Part shown: positions 15,815 to 24,389 of the stretch, piece after piece
Layout: each line of letters opens with the position of its first letter
How positions within the stretch are numbered: position 1 is the stretch's first letter
Source of the DNA: Methanobacteriota archaeon
Lineage (GTDB): Archaea > Thermoplasmatota > Poseidoniia > Poseidoniales > Poseidoniaceae
Direction of reading: 5' to 3'
Assembly: GCA_002710205.1 (NCBI GenBank)
Contig: PAJN01000040.1
Location: 29,688-71,844 of the forward strand
Length of the DNA: 42,157 bases
The notes under the pieces: model-generated
Database searches by the model: none
Told to the model about the DNA's origin: nothing
Seen by the model: only the letters and a program-made list of their open reading frames with translations
Made by a program: the position numbers and the translations under genes

Positions 15815-16753
15815 ATGGCAGCAGGACGAAGAAAAATTGCAGTTATTGGAGCAGGAAATGTAGGTGCAACTTGTGCATTTGTTTTAGCACAAATGAAGGT
15901 TGCTGACATAGTTTTACTTGATATTTTTGAAGGATTTGCCAAGGGTAAGGCACTAGATATGAGTCAGAATAGCAACGTTCTAAATTATGATGGAACAATT
16001 ACTGGCACAGCAGATTACAATGACATTACTGGCAGTGATGTCGTAGTAGTTACCAGTGGTTTCCCAAGAAAGCCTGGAATGTCTCGTGAAGATTTGATTG
16101 GCAAGAATGCAGAGATCATCTCTCAGGTAGGTGCAGGAATCAGAGACCATGCTCCGGATTCTACAGTAATCATGGTTACCAACCCTCTAGATTTGATGAC
16201 ATACCACATGCAGAAAGTTACAGGATTCCCAACCAACCGTGTAATCGGCCAAGCAGGAGTTCTAGATAGTGCAAGAATGGCACATTTCATTGCTCTTGAA
16301 TTGAATTGTGCTGAAGAGGACATTTCTCCAATGGTACTTGGTGGTCATGGAGACACGATGGTTCCTCTACCTAGATACACCACAGTTGGTGGAATACCAA
16401 TTACTCAACTGATTTCTGAAGACAGAATCGAGGCAATTAGCGCTCGTACTGCAGGTGGTGGCGGAGAAATTGTAAAACTTCTTGAGAGAGGTTCAGCGTT
16501 CTATGCACCAGGTTCTGCAGCTGCGATAATGGCAGAATCTGTTCTAAATGATAGGAGGAGAGTTATCCCAGCATCTTGTTACTTGACCGGACAGTATGGT
16601 CTTGATGATGTATACATTGGAGTCCCGTGTATCATTGGTGCTAATGGTGTTGAGAAGATTTTTGAGCTCGATCTCACCGATTCAGAGTTAGAATCATTAC
16701 AGGGTTCTGCTAACTTCTACAAAGGTCAATTGAAGGATATTCTTGGTTATTGA
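15815..16753 (+). CDS. mdh: Malate dehydrogenase, NAD-dependent
   Basis: Interconverts malate and oxaloacetate in the citric acid cycle. Seen in 312 residues: Rossmann loop GAGNVGA (12-18), Asp in VLLDIFEG that favours NAD over NADP, mobile-loop GFPRKPGMSREDL with the arginine pair that selects malate over lactate, MVTNPLDLM, active-site GQAGVLDSAR and catalytic GGHGDTMVPL. It belongs to the LDH-like MDH group common in archaea and alphaproteobacteria. The ATG at 15815 is supported by a TATA-like box about 30 bases upstream. The gene is divergent from the transhydrogenase operon. Confidence 0.96.
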   Translation: MAAGRRKIAVIGAGNVGATCAFVLAQMKVADIVLLDIFEGFAKGKALDMSQNSNVLNYDGTITGTADYNDITGSDVVVVTSGFPRKPGMSREDLIGKNAEIISQVGAGIRDHAPDSTVIMVTNPLDLMTYHMQKVTGFPTNRVIGQAGVLDSARMAHFIALELNCAEEDISPMVLGGHGDTMVPLPRYTTVGGIPITQLISEDRIEAISARTAGGGGEIVKLLERGSAFYAPGSAAAIMAESVLNDRRRVIPASCYLTGQYGLDDVYIGVPCIIGANGVEKIFELDLTDSELESLQGSANFYKGQLKDILGY

Positions 16754-16771
16754 TTCAAAATGTAGAGTGTC

Positions 16772-16779
16772 ATAAATAC
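16772..16779 (+). promoter_or_regulatory. Putative TATA box for the cytochrome b561 gene
   Basis: ATAAATAC is centred about 25 bases upstream of the ATG at 16800, the spacing expected for a leaderless archaeal transcript. It lies directly after the mdh stop, so the cytochrome gene probably has its own promoter. Confidence 0.4.
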
Positions 16780-16799
16780 ATCTTTGGGGATGATATGTT

Positions 16800-17384
16800 A
16801 TGGCCAAGTCACATACTAGGCTCGCTAAATTTGTTCATTGGAGTTTCATAGTTCTGTATGTCTATGGTATTATCAAACAGGTTGACGATATTTCTGATTT
16901 GGAGGATTCAAAATTACTTATTTTTGAAGTGATATTTGCCTCACTTTTTCTGGTTATTGTTATTGGTAGATATTTCTACATGCGTAAAGTTGAGACAATG
17001 CATGCATCCACAGTTCCGGTACATAGAGTTCACAAGTTCATTGCCAAAACAGTACACACATCGATGTATGTCGTTTTGATAATGCTACCATTATCCGGAT
17101 TAGCAATAGCATTCTTGTTCAATCAAGGAATCAAGGATGGTCCTATGCAATTGATTGCCCTTTCTGTACACGAATTCGCTGCAACTGCAAGTTATGTGCT
17201 GATTGCAATACATGTTTCAGCTGCAATTTATTCCCGAATTAAAGGAGAAGGTGTTTGGTCTTCAATGGTTCCAATATTTACTGATGAAAAGGCTAGCAAA
17301 AATCCAGTCGTTTGCAAAGTGGCAGATTTCGAGGAGCAGGTATACGATCACATCGAGCGAATATTTTCCAAGAAAAACGATTGA
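16800..17384 (+). CDS. Cytochrome b561-like membrane protein
   Basis: A 194-residue, four-helix membrane protein of the prokaryotic cytochrome b561 (CybB-like) type. Four histidines sit at positions expected to hold two b haems: His13 in helix 1, His86 in helix 2, and His124 and His138 in the third and fourth helices (VHEFAATASYVLIAIHVSAA). The motif LPLSGLAIAF follows helix 2. It probably passes electrons between quinol and a partner outside the membrane; CybB is also reported to act as a superoxide:ubiquinone oxidoreductase. The C-terminal 40 residues are a charged cytoplasmic tail. It ends five bases from the convergent GST gene. Confidence 0.88.
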   Translation: MAKSHTRLAKFVHWSFIVLYVYGIIKQVDDISDLEDSKLLIFEVIFASLFLVIVIGRYFYMRKVETMHASTVPVHRVHKFIAKTVHTSMYVVLIMLPLSGLAIAFLFNQGIKDGPMQLIALSVHEFAATASYVLIAIHVSAAIYSRIKGEGVWSSMVPIFTDEKASKNPVVCKVADFEEQVYDHIERIFSKKND

Positions 17385-17389
17385 ATCGC

Positions 17390-18055
17390 CTAATTAAACG
17401 CTCCAGGTAGAAATGTCCATCGTATATCTTCTGTAGTTATATTTGAGTAATGTTGCTTTATTCTGGAATCATTTGCGACCTTTTCGTGATATTTCAAAAG
17501 GTTAGGATATCTCTGAATTACAGATTTTTCTATCCCATCATAATTTCCTGAGAAAAGTGCGAAAACCTCAGTGAACAATTTGAGGTCTGCAATACTCATG
17601 TCGTCTGTGTTTGCTGCCCAACCTGATTTTGACTGTGATAATTTTTCGTCATATATCTTCAGGCCATCTGCACATTTGCCCCCTGGTAGGAATAATTCCT
17701 TACGAAGCCGAATTCTCTCCTCTTGTTCTGATATTCCAAATGTAGTATCTAATCCACGTGCAAGTGGCCCCATACCATCCATGAATTCATCCACTTTCGC
17801 TGCTTGATACGCATCGCTAGGTATTAGACCAGCAAATTTTCCGATGTATCGTAAAATTGCGGATGACTCAGCAATAGTTCCATTTTGGGTTTGTAATACA
17901 GGTAGCATATTCCACGGTAAATCACCGTTTTCTTTCATCTCGTTGAACTGTTCGCCATTTACTTCAACATCTTCCCAATTCAAACCTGATAGAGCGAGGG
18001 CGACTCTACTTGCTTCGCCCCTGCCAGGAACTCCAAAGTACACTAATCGGTGCAT
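17390..18055 (-). CDS. Glutathione S-transferase-like protein
   Basis: A 221-residue protein with the GST layout: a thioredoxin-like N-terminal domain and an all-helical C-terminal domain. Seen: LVYFGVPGRGEASRVALALSG with the candidate catalytic tyrosine (Tyr6), LPVLQTQNG with the cis-proline loop, and AESSAILRYIGK, the glutathione-site Ser motif. The helical domain has MSIADLKLFTEVFAL, the usual N-capping Asp motif. It looks most like sigma-type GSTs of eukaryotes and bacteria. GSTs are unusual in archaea, which generally lack glutathione, so transfer from bacteria or algae is likely and the thiol cofactor is unclear. An ATG at 18055 begins the conserved N-terminus directly. Confidence 0.88.
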   Translation of the reverse strand: MHRLVYFGVPGRGEASRVALALSGLNWEDVEVNGEQFNEMKENGDLPWNMLPVLQTQNGTIAESSAILRYIGKFAGLIPSDAYQAAKVDEFMDGMGPLARGLDTTFGISEQEERIRLRKELFLPGGKCADGLKIYDEKLSQSKSGWAANTDDMSIADLKLFTEVFALFSGNYDGIEKSVIQRYPNLLKYHEKVANDSRIKQHYSNITTEDIRWTFLPGAFN

Positions 18056-18082
18056 GATCTTCTCAGAATAAACTAACCTATG

Positions 18083-18748
18083 TTATTTGCTAATCATTCT
18101 GTCTCGCACAATTGCAAGAGAGTATTCTTTTCCAGTTGTAGTTGCTCCTTCAACCGGGTTTGGTAATCGAACTAATTTCTTCCCTTGGCGCCCTCTGCTA
18201 CGCATTCTCACTAGTATTTCTTGACCAATATAGCACCCTTTTGCTTCGTGTACTAAATCGCCAAGTCCGCATGCCAGGGGATGTACATTGGGAGTAATTT
18301 CGTATCCCTGGTGTGGGATCATATTCTCAATTCTATATTCTGAAAAATCTTCATCACTCATATTTACAGATAGGGTTTCGGAATTAGGAGCTACCAGTAG
18401 CCACCCTCTCCATGTTTTTCTTTTGGTAATATTCTCTCCGACTTCAATATTTTCAGTTGAAATATAAACTGAATTATTTGCGCTAATATCGACAATCGAA
18501 ATATCTTGGTTCAGGACTCTTTTGGATATATGTTGAATCAAATTATCTTTGTATGGTTGGTGTCCAACTATTGCAATAAAATCGCCCATGTCAATTACAT
18601 CCACCAAATCAATAATTTTTGCAGCAGTTGTTGTAAAAACAGTAGAACAGTCACCTTCCACTTTGTTAGTGGATAGGCCATCAATGAATGAAAATTTATC
18701 TTTACCACGAATGATTAGAACATATGCGTCTAATCTAAAGAGCCCCAT
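18083..18748 (-). CDS. ygfZ: YgfZ/GcvT-fold protein, Fe-S cluster maintenance
   Basis: A folate-binding YgfZ-like protein of 221 residues. Seen: an N-terminal domain with GKDKFSFIDGLSTNKV (residues 15-30), typical of the GcvT/YgfZ fold, and the signature KGCYIGQEILVRMRSRG near residue 170, with Cys172 the conserved functional cysteine. YgfZ helps keep certain Fe-S enzymes active, such as the MiaB-type methylthiotransferase. I chose the ATG at 18748, after the stop of the upstream iscA-like gene; a longer frame from 18850 would run into that gene. It lies immediately downstream of an A-type Fe-S carrier gene, a functional match. Confidence 0.85.
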   Translation of the reverse strand: MGLFRLDAYVLIIRGKDKFSFIDGLSTNKVEGDCSTVFTTTAAKIIDLVDVIDMGDFIAIVGHQPYKDNLIQHISKRVLNQDISIVDISANNSVYISTENIEVGENITKRKTWRGWLLVAPNSETLSVNMSDEDFSEYRIENMIPHQGYEITPNVHPLACGLGDLVHEAKGCYIGQEILVRMRSRGRQGKKLVRLPNPVEGATTTGKEYSLAIVRDRMISK

Positions 18749-18758
18749 TCGCTCACTC

Positions 18759-19139
18759 TCATGCGAAAGATTCACCGCAACCACACGAACTGGATGCATT
18801 TGGATTGTTGATCTTGAAACCGCCACCCATGAGCCTGTCCACGTAGTCAATTTCTATTCCGTCTAGTAGGTGAGATGAAGCATTAGGAACTAGTACTCTA
18901 AACCCATCAACTTTCAATTCTTGACAATCTTGTTCTGTTGATTCAACAATCTGTAAATCGTACATGTAACCGGAACATCCACCAGAAAGTACGCCCACGA
19001 GAAGTGCGTGAGAACGATCGTCGCCAAAGGCGGATTCAAGCATCTCTTTTGCCTTATCTGAAATGGTTAGCGCAACTTCAACAACTTCAGGTTTGTTGAT
19101 TACCACGGCGGGTGCAGTGTCGCAAGTATTGCAGTCCAT
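18759..19139 (-). CDS. A-type iron-sulfur cluster carrier (IscA/ErpA/HesB type)
   Basis: Carries Fe-S clusters from the scaffold to target proteins. The three conserved cysteines are present: C55 in SGGCSGYMYDL, and C119 and C121 in NASSSCGCGESF. The 126 residues include an N-terminal extension of about 22 residues with another Cys pair (C3, C6 in MDCNTCDTAP), which the usual 107-residue proteins lack and which could bind metal or influence transfer. The ATG at 19139 is the only good start. It is co-oriented with the YgfZ-like gene downstream, separated by 10 bases. Confidence 0.92.
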   Translation of the reverse strand: MDCNTCDTAPAVVINKPEVVEVALTISDKAKEMLESAFGDDRSHALLVGVLSGGCSGYMYDLQIVESTEQDCQELKVDGFRVLVPNASSHLLDGIEIDYVDRLMGGGFKINNPNASSSCGCGESFA

Positions 19140-19165
19140 GTTCGCTGTGAGACAGGTGACTCATA

Positions 19166-20524
19166 TCAATCTGTGTGTGCTTTGGGACTATTTATGGCAA
19201 TTTCAAACAAGCAATGGTCTTGCCCTTTTGAGGTGCACAATCTCTCAGATGCAGTAGCATCAAATCCATATCTCTCAATTAGTATTCCTTCGAGGACACC
19301 CTCGTCCATATGACACAGAATCGAACCTAAAGTTGGGTCCCGTTCACAATTCTTTGAATCCATAACGGTAACAACACTTGGTGGAATTGAATCAATTTCT
19401 AAATCTCCCATTCCCAAATTTCTCCATTGAATTGACAGTTTTTTCCAAAACTTTTCATCGGTTACTTCGTCTCGTAATTCCAATGCTAATTCTTGACCTA
19501 TCCGTTGACCAACTGTTCGTAAAATCTCACTCATATCAACTCCTAGTTGGCCTAGTGAAGCAGCGGATATGCCTAGGGTCAATGGTTCACCGGGCCTCCT
19601 TAGTATTGCATTTGTAAACCCTATGCCTGAATCTTCACTGATCAGGCCACGTAGCCTCTTGTAGAACGAACCTTCACCCAGATTCAGTTTCAGTGGTTCA
19701 GTAATTAATCCATCAACTATACGTGCCTTCGTGGCAACAAAATCAACTCCGCCGTTCCATTGGACCTTCAATAATTCTAACTGAGCTAGCATGAAATCTT
19801 GCGATTCAATCAGCAGGGCTGTGTCTTCCTTCCCACGACCGGTTGGGTTTGACTCTGATTGAACGATTTGGATACCCACCTCTTCGTCAACATAGAAACC
19901 CATCTGCGATTGATTCTCTAAGTGGCGAATCTCTATTCGACTGTCCAGTTGTTCAAAAAACCTGATTGTTTTAGGTCCAATGTCTGCTAATATTTTGAAT
20001 CTAACACCTCGTTCTAGAGAGTCATTAATTGAATCAACAATTCCAGACCTCATCATGTGTAATATACCCCATTTTGATAACATCATCCAGACATGATTTT
20101 CTGATTCTTGAACTAGATTTTCAATTGTTGCGTAAATACTGTGTCTATCCTTAATCACCGAAAATAGAGGCTCATCAGAATTATTAATTGATTCATTAAT
20201 GATTAATGAATCTTCATTCATTTCATCTAGATGCTGTTGCAATCTTCGAACACTTGCTTCTTCCTTCTTGATTAACTGACGAAAAACATCTGGAACTGCT
20301 AGTCCTGTAAATCGCATTGGTTTATCCAATGTGGCCATTACGATCCCCATTTCTTTCATTTTTCTTAGGCTATTGTAAGCATCCATTCTAGATATTGAAA
20401 CTAGTTTGCCAATTTCACTTGCCTTTAGTGGAGGCTGTCCACAAAGGGCCAGAATTATCTTTGCATATTTTTCTTCGAGCCCACCTTCGACAAGGCGCTC
20501 AATAATTGCATCAGCAGTTCGCAT
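19166..20524 (-). CDS. TrmB-type transcriptional regulator with C-terminal V4R domain
   Basis: A 452-residue protein. Residues 1-75 form a TrmB winged helix (LKASEIGKLVSISRMDAYNSLRKM contains the recognition helices), followed by a short coiled region (KKEEASVRRLQQHLDEMN) and a middle domain (about 120-270) of the TrmB effector-binding type. The last 120 residues are a V4R domain with GQRIGQELALEL and the Cys-containing end RLCTSKGQDHCLFEI. V4R domains bind small hydrocarbons or other ligands and often sense aromatics. The combination suggests a ligand-responsive regulator. The gene is four bases from the TPR protein gene. What it controls cannot be told from the window. Confidence 0.82.
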   Translation of the reverse strand: MRTADAIIERLVEGGLEEKYAKIILALCGQPPLKASEIGKLVSISRMDAYNSLRKMKEMGIVMATLDKPMRFTGLAVPDVFRQLIKKEEASVRRLQQHLDEMNEDSLIINESINNSDEPLFSVIKDRHSIYATIENLVQESENHVWMMLSKWGILHMMRSGIVDSINDSLERGVRFKILADIGPKTIRFFEQLDSRIEIRHLENQSQMGFYVDEEVGIQIVQSESNPTGRGKEDTALLIESQDFMLAQLELLKVQWNGGVDFVATKARIVDGLITEPLKLNLGEGSFYKRLRGLISEDSGIGFTNAILRRPGEPLTLGISAASLGQLGVDMSEILRTVGQRIGQELALELRDEVTDEKFWKKLSIQWRNLGMGDLEIDSIPPSVVTVMDSKNCERDPTLGSILCHMDEGVLEGILIERYGFDATASERLCTSKGQDHCLFEIAINSPKAHTD

Positions 20525-20528
20525 TTTC

Positions 20529-22769
20529 TCAACTCATTTTTCGCTGCTGTTCTTTCTGTAGAATATTGCAGCGTCTAATTTGTTCTTTAGCTAGTTTCTG
20601 CTGGTCCTTGTCTAATCCTCGAGGCATCGCTTGCTCGAAACATTTGATTGCATCACCAAATCTTTGCATCTCTGCGTAAGCAGTACCCATGTTGTACAGT
20701 GTTTTACCTTGAACACCTTTTGGATTAATTACCATTGCTTTGTGGTATGATTCAACACATTTAGGATAATCTTCGAGGTAATATAGTGCATTGCCCCGTC
20801 CATTTAGAATTCGGATAACCATTTCGTCATCGTCTGCAAAAGAAGGTAATGCCCGATCGAAGCATGAAAGCGCCTCACGGTACTTCTTATCTTCAATTAG
20901 TCCGACACCTTTGTTATACCATTCAATGTCTTGGTTAGCAATCGAATTAGAATTAGAATCCATTCCTGTATTCACAGTTACGCGTGATGCAGCATCTAAT
21001 GCGGCGGCTGCAAGATCAACTTCTGGCTTTGCCTCACTTTCTACCGCAACTGGTTCGGGTCTTGCAGATAATTCTGGCAGTGAGACATCATTACTCTGAA
21101 ATGATTCACTAACTGTTGGAGGTGTGACTTCAATCACAGGAACTTCCTGAATAGTTTCAACTGCTTGATATGATGAACTTTCCGCAACTGGTTCAGGTTG
21201 AGACAAGCTTTCCGCTGATTCTGCAAATGCATCCAGTGGGTCTTGCGCTACTGGTTGTGGATTTGCCAATTTATGCGCCTTTTCGTGACACCTTTGAGCA
21301 GTAGCCATATCACCAGCAGATTCCAATGCTCTTGCAAGACCAATCCATAAATCGGGATTTGATTTGTCATCTTGAATCATTGATTTCCAACACTTCACAG
21401 ACTCAGTGTGGTTTCCAGATGCGGACAATGCTCTGGCCATCATTGGCGTATTTGCTTCACAGATTGATACTGCCTCATTTGCCAATGCCGGGCCTTCTGG
21501 AATTGTAGGAGGTAATCCACTAGTGTTCTCAAGAACCCTAGATTCACCTTCAGCTAATTCAATCAATAGTAAAGCCAAAGCTTCACGCCCACCTTCTTCT
21601 GTAACTAGTGCACGTCTAGCACTTAGAAGACTAGTAATGTCTCCTGCTTCTTCAGAAATATTCGCCAATCTTATTGCAGCTTTCACGTAAGAACCATCAT
21701 GTTCTAATGCATTGCTAAAGCATTTCATAGCAGCTTCTGAATTTCCCTTTCTTTCGTGTAATGCTCCAAGGTTAAAATGGCATTTTGCGTTTGTTGGTTC
21801 AAGCCCAATTGCGTGTGTGTAAGCACTGATTGCATGGTCATCTAGGCCCATCGCTGCCATTGCTCCAGCAGATATTTTCCAAGAGTCAAAATGTTGTGCA
21901 GCATCAGCGTGAAGGTGTTCTTTCAACATCTGTAATGCTCCTTTTGCATCTCCTTGTGACAAAGAATTAGTTGCTTGAGCACACAATGAGTCCAAATCTA
22001 TGCTCTCCGGTTCATCTTCAAACAGGACTTCAGCAGGTGATTCTTCAGTCTCAGTTTGCTCTTCAACCACATCTTCGCTATCAGTTGAGAGTTGTAGAAC
22101 TTCTTCAGTTTCATCATCTTCGAATAAATTATCGACACCTGCATTTACAGCATGAGTTAGAGTTTGTTCAACCAGCGATTCTTGCTTGTGAGGCATAACT
22201 GTGGGAGTTGAATGCATTATTCCACCAGCAGCTTTGTTGCTTTCCATAATTTTGACCAAGTGAGGGTGGCCGGGGAAAAATTGCAACGCTCTATGTGCAA
22301 TTTCAACAGCGCCATCTGTTTCTCCAAGCCTGTCTAGGAGGACAGCAAGATTTGCTAAAGCAGGTCCGTGAGCGGGATCTAGGTCTAGACATATTACGAA
22401 TGCTTGCCTAGCCCCTTTGGTGTCTTGTTCGGCCTCCAATAACACACCTCTGTTAAACCAGGCCATAGAGTTTGAAGGGTCCAGTGCGATGGCTTTATTG
22501 AAAGCCTTGAGAGCAGAATCATGATCCCCAGATCGGTGAGCGGCTTCACCCTCAGCAACTAAGTCATCAACCGTAGTGTCGATTTCCACATCATGCGTAT
22601 CTTCATGTTTGTTTTCACTTTCAGTAACATTTTCCACTTCCAAATCAGGAGATGGTTCTTCTTCAGGATTAGAAATTACGTTTTTCACGACATCTGCAAG
22701 AGAGGACATCATTGCGTCTGTAATCTCTGCCGCAGCATCGATTGGATTGTTCACTTGTCCCTCATCCAT
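20529..22769 (-). CDS. Large tetratricopeptide repeat protein
   Basis: 746 residues from ATG 22769; a longer frame reaching 22874 would run into the divergent SUMF gene. The first ~60 residues are acidic. TPR units follow: AHRSGDHDSALKAFNKAIAL near residue 65, FNRGVLLEAEQDTKGARQAF after it, more in the centre (for example CHFNLGALHERKGNSEAAMK), then a Pro/Glu-rich linker, and a final block near the C-terminus with YNKGVGLIEDKKYREALSCF and NMGTAYAEMQRFGDAIKCF. The role is likely a scaffold for other proteins. No enzymatic motif or membrane segment is visible. It ends four bases before the TrmB-V4R gene. Confidence 0.85.
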   Translation of the reverse strand: MDEGQVNNPIDAAAEITDAMMSSLADVVKNVISNPEEEPSPDLEVENVTESENKHEDTHDVEIDTTVDDLVAEGEAAHRSGDHDSALKAFNKAIALDPSNSMAWFNRGVLLEAEQDTKGARQAFVICLDLDPAHGPALANLAVLLDRLGETDGAVEIAHRALQFFPGHPHLVKIMESNKAAGGIMHSTPTVMPHKQESLVEQTLTHAVNAGVDNLFEDDETEEVLQLSTDSEDVVEEQTETEESPAEVLFEDEPESIDLDSLCAQATNSLSQGDAKGALQMLKEHLHADAAQHFDSWKISAGAMAAMGLDDHAISAYTHAIGLEPTNAKCHFNLGALHERKGNSEAAMKCFSNALEHDGSYVKAAIRLANISEEAGDITSLLSARRALVTEEGGREALALLLIELAEGESRVLENTSGLPPTIPEGPALANEAVSICEANTPMMARALSASGNHTESVKCWKSMIQDDKSNPDLWIGLARALESAGDMATAQRCHEKAHKLANPQPVAQDPLDAFAESAESLSQPEPVAESSSYQAVETIQEVPVIEVTPPTVSESFQSNDVSLPELSARPEPVAVESEAKPEVDLAAAALDAASRVTVNTGMDSNSNSIANQDIEWYNKGVGLIEDKKYREALSCFDRALPSFADDDEMVIRILNGRGNALYYLEDYPKCVESYHKAMVINPKGVQGKTLYNMGTAYAEMQRFGDAIKCFEQAMPRGLDKDQQKLAKEQIRRCNILQKEQQRKMS

Positions 22770-22834
22770 AGGGGTCACCAAATCGTTGAAAATCCCATAA
22801 GGGATAAGGGTTATCCGTATGCGTTCCCGCTTAA

Positions 22835-23494
22835 TTGATACGAGTCCTATCTCTCGAGGCATTTGTGCGGCCATCTTTCAATAATGAAAATGGGGGCTCA
22901 TTTGTCCTAATCGAGCCAGGTCAAAATGGCCACCTAGTCATCGATCAACCATTTTTCATTGGCGCCCGTCCAGTGACACAGGTTGAGTGGGCTGCTGTAA
23001 TGAACTCTAATCCCTCCAAATTCCAAGAGGGTTGGTCTGCTGGTCTACGGCCTGTGGAATCGGTTAGTTGGCTTGATTGCCAAGGATTTGTTGCAAAGCT
23101 GAATGAGGCTGAAACTGAACAACGTTTGGGTCTTTCAGGTATGTGGAGATTACCGACGGATGTAGAATGGGAATTTGCCTGTAGGGCGGGTTCTCAAACC
23201 AGATGGTATCACTCTGACAAGGACACGGATGTAGATGAAGTTGCCTGGCATGCCGGTAATTCTGGCGCCACCACTCGCGAAGTAGGTCAAAAAAAGCAGA
23301 ATGAATGGGGCCTATATGATTGTCATGGAAATGTTTCGGAGTGGACCGATAGTGGAGATGAACAGCGTCGTATAACTAAGGGTGGTTCTTGGTTAACGGA
23401 ATCAGAATCAACAACTTCCTCAGCATCAATTTCATCGAAAATCGATAAGAGAAGCGATGCTATTGGACTTCGATTGGTTTGGTCGCCAATCTGA
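22835..23494 (+). CDS. SUMF/FGE-domain protein without the FGE active-site cysteines
   Basis: A 219-residue protein with the formylglycine-generating-enzyme fold. Seen: PVTQVEWAAVMNSNPSKF, WRLPTDVEWEFACRAG, the core NEWGLYDCHGNVSEW and GGSW near 185, ending in IGLRLVWSPI. In true FGE the GGS motif is followed by two oxidising cysteines; here the stretch after KGGSW is Ser/Thr-rich and has none, so it is not expected to make formylglycine. It may be a non-catalytic or EgtB-like relative. The annotated start is TTG at 22835; a GTG at 22865 is an alternative. It is divergent from the TPR gene, with only 65 bases between the chosen starts. Confidence 0.75.
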   Translation: MIRVLSLEAFVRPSFNNENGGSFVLIEPGQNGHLVIDQPFFIGARPVTQVEWAAVMNSNPSKFQEGWSAGLRPVESVSWLDCQGFVAKLNEAETEQRLGLSGMWRLPTDVEWEFACRAGSQTRWYHSDKDTDVDEVAWHAGNSGATTREVGQKKQNEWGLYDCHGNVSEWTDSGDEQRRITKGGSWLTESESTTSSASISSKIDKRSDAIGLRLVWSPI

Positions 23495-23519
23495 TTAAGT
23501 CAATCTAACTGGGCATTTC

Positions 23520-23846
23520 ATGCGCCTATATCATAATCCCAGATGTTCAAAGTCTCGACAAGCTTTGTCATTAATGAAAGAAGGCGGGGTTGAATTTGAA
23601 GAATATAGATATCTAGATTTAGGAATTCATGCTGACGATTTAGAAATTCTTTCAAATCTTGAAAATGTGATTAGAACTGCAGACCTTGAAGGTAAAGAAT
23701 CAATTGATTTATCTAATCAAACTGAAGTAATGAGTTTACTAAAACGCAATCCTAGAGTGCTACAAAGGCCCATTCTGGTTCGTGGAGAAAAAGCCGTAAT
23801 CGGCCGTCCTCCTGAAGAAATAATTACTCTTCTTCACGAGGTTTGA
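23520..23846 (+). CDS. arsC: ArsC-family reductase (arsenate reductase, glutaredoxin type)
   Basis: A 108-residue thioredoxin-fold protein. Seen: YHNPRCSKSRQAL with the reactive Cys9, and NPRVLQRPILV followed by AVIGRPPEE, the ArsC signature with the arginine that lines the active site. Family members reduce arsenate or, in the Spx/YffB branch, act as regulators or general thiol oxidoreductases. The lack of other arsenic genes nearby makes the substrate unsure. It starts 25 bases after the SUMF gene stop, possibly as an operon, and its last 23 bases overlap the convergent PqqD-like gene. Confidence 0.85.
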   Translation: MRLYHNPRCSKSRQALSLMKEGGVEFEEYRYLDLGIHADDLEILSNLENVIRTADLEGKESIDLSNQTEVMSLLKRNPRVLQRPILVRGEKAVIGRPPEEIITLLHEV

Positions 23847-24210
23847 GTACTGTAGCAACATTCAGTCTAACAAAGACTTCTAGGTATGCCTTCATTCTAT
23901 CATCTACGGGTGCAATCTGTTCATGGTAAAGGGAGTCCATTATAGTGCATATTTCTGAGAAGTTGCGCTTTCCATCCATCAATTCCCAAAGCATAGATTG
24001 GGTTGAATGCATAGTTCTGCGTACTACTTTTGGTGCTTTCAGTATCCTTGCCAATAATCTTTCAAATCGCGTAAATCTTTTTTCGATTAATAGCACTACT
24101 TGCCTTCCTGTAATACCTTCAATTTCAGGATGTATACCTGCATCACCACGAAATTCCCAATCAACAGGGAGGCGTATTGGAACAAAATCATCCCATTCTC
24201 CTTCAATCAT
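23824..24210 (-). CDS. PqqD-like domain protein
   Basis: A 128-residue protein. The C-terminal half (about residues 72-122) matches the PqqD/RRE (RiPP recognition element) winged-helix layout: LWELMDGKRNFSEICTIM, then a Tyr/His-containing helix and LEVFVRLNVATVL. PqqD domains usually bind a peptide precursor and present it to a radical SAM enzyme. No such enzyme or short precursor gene is visible in the window, so the role is unknown. The N-terminal half (GEWDDFVPIRLPVDWEFRG, then basic helices) is unrecognised. Its ATG shares one base with the stop of the small membrane gene (TAATG), so it is probably translated with the surface-protein operon. Confidence 0.6.
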   Translation of the reverse strand: MIEGEWDDFVPIRLPVDWEFRGDAGIHPEIEGITGRQVVLLIEKRFTRFERLLARILKAPKVVRRTMHSTQSMLWELMDGKRNFSEICTIMDSLYHEQIAPVDDRMKAYLEVFVRLNVATVLKPREEE

Positions 24211-24389
24211 TACAATCCCTCAGTAGTGAATGTGATGTAAAGTAAAGAAATCATTGAGATTACACCACATATTGCTGTTATCCTTTTGATGTTGTCTTTC
24301 TGACTAAACTTGTCTAAGAACCATGTCGCAACACCAAAGATTGCAACTAAACAGAGTAAGGCATACCAGGAGGTAGGAACATCACTCAT
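24210..24389 (-). CDS. Small two-helix membrane protein
   Basis: A 59-residue protein with two predicted membrane segments, around residues 5-22 (WYALLCLVAIFGVATWFL) and 37-54 (ICGVISMISLLYITF). A short basic loop (DKFSQKDNIKR) separates them. The ATG at 24389 overlaps the end of the large surface-protein gene by eight bases (ATGAGTGA), and its stop overlaps the PqqD-like start, so it sits in a tightly coupled operon. Not recognised; a small accessory membrane protein is the most that can be said. Confidence 0.55.
   Translation of the reverse strand: MSDVPTSWYALLCLVAIFGVATWFLDKFSQKDNIKRITAICGVISMISLLYITFTTEGL

Noticed and set aside
22770-22874. Upstream extension of the TPR protein to 22874
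   Set aside because: It would run 40 bases into the divergent SUMF gene, and the protein is normal from the ATG at 22769.
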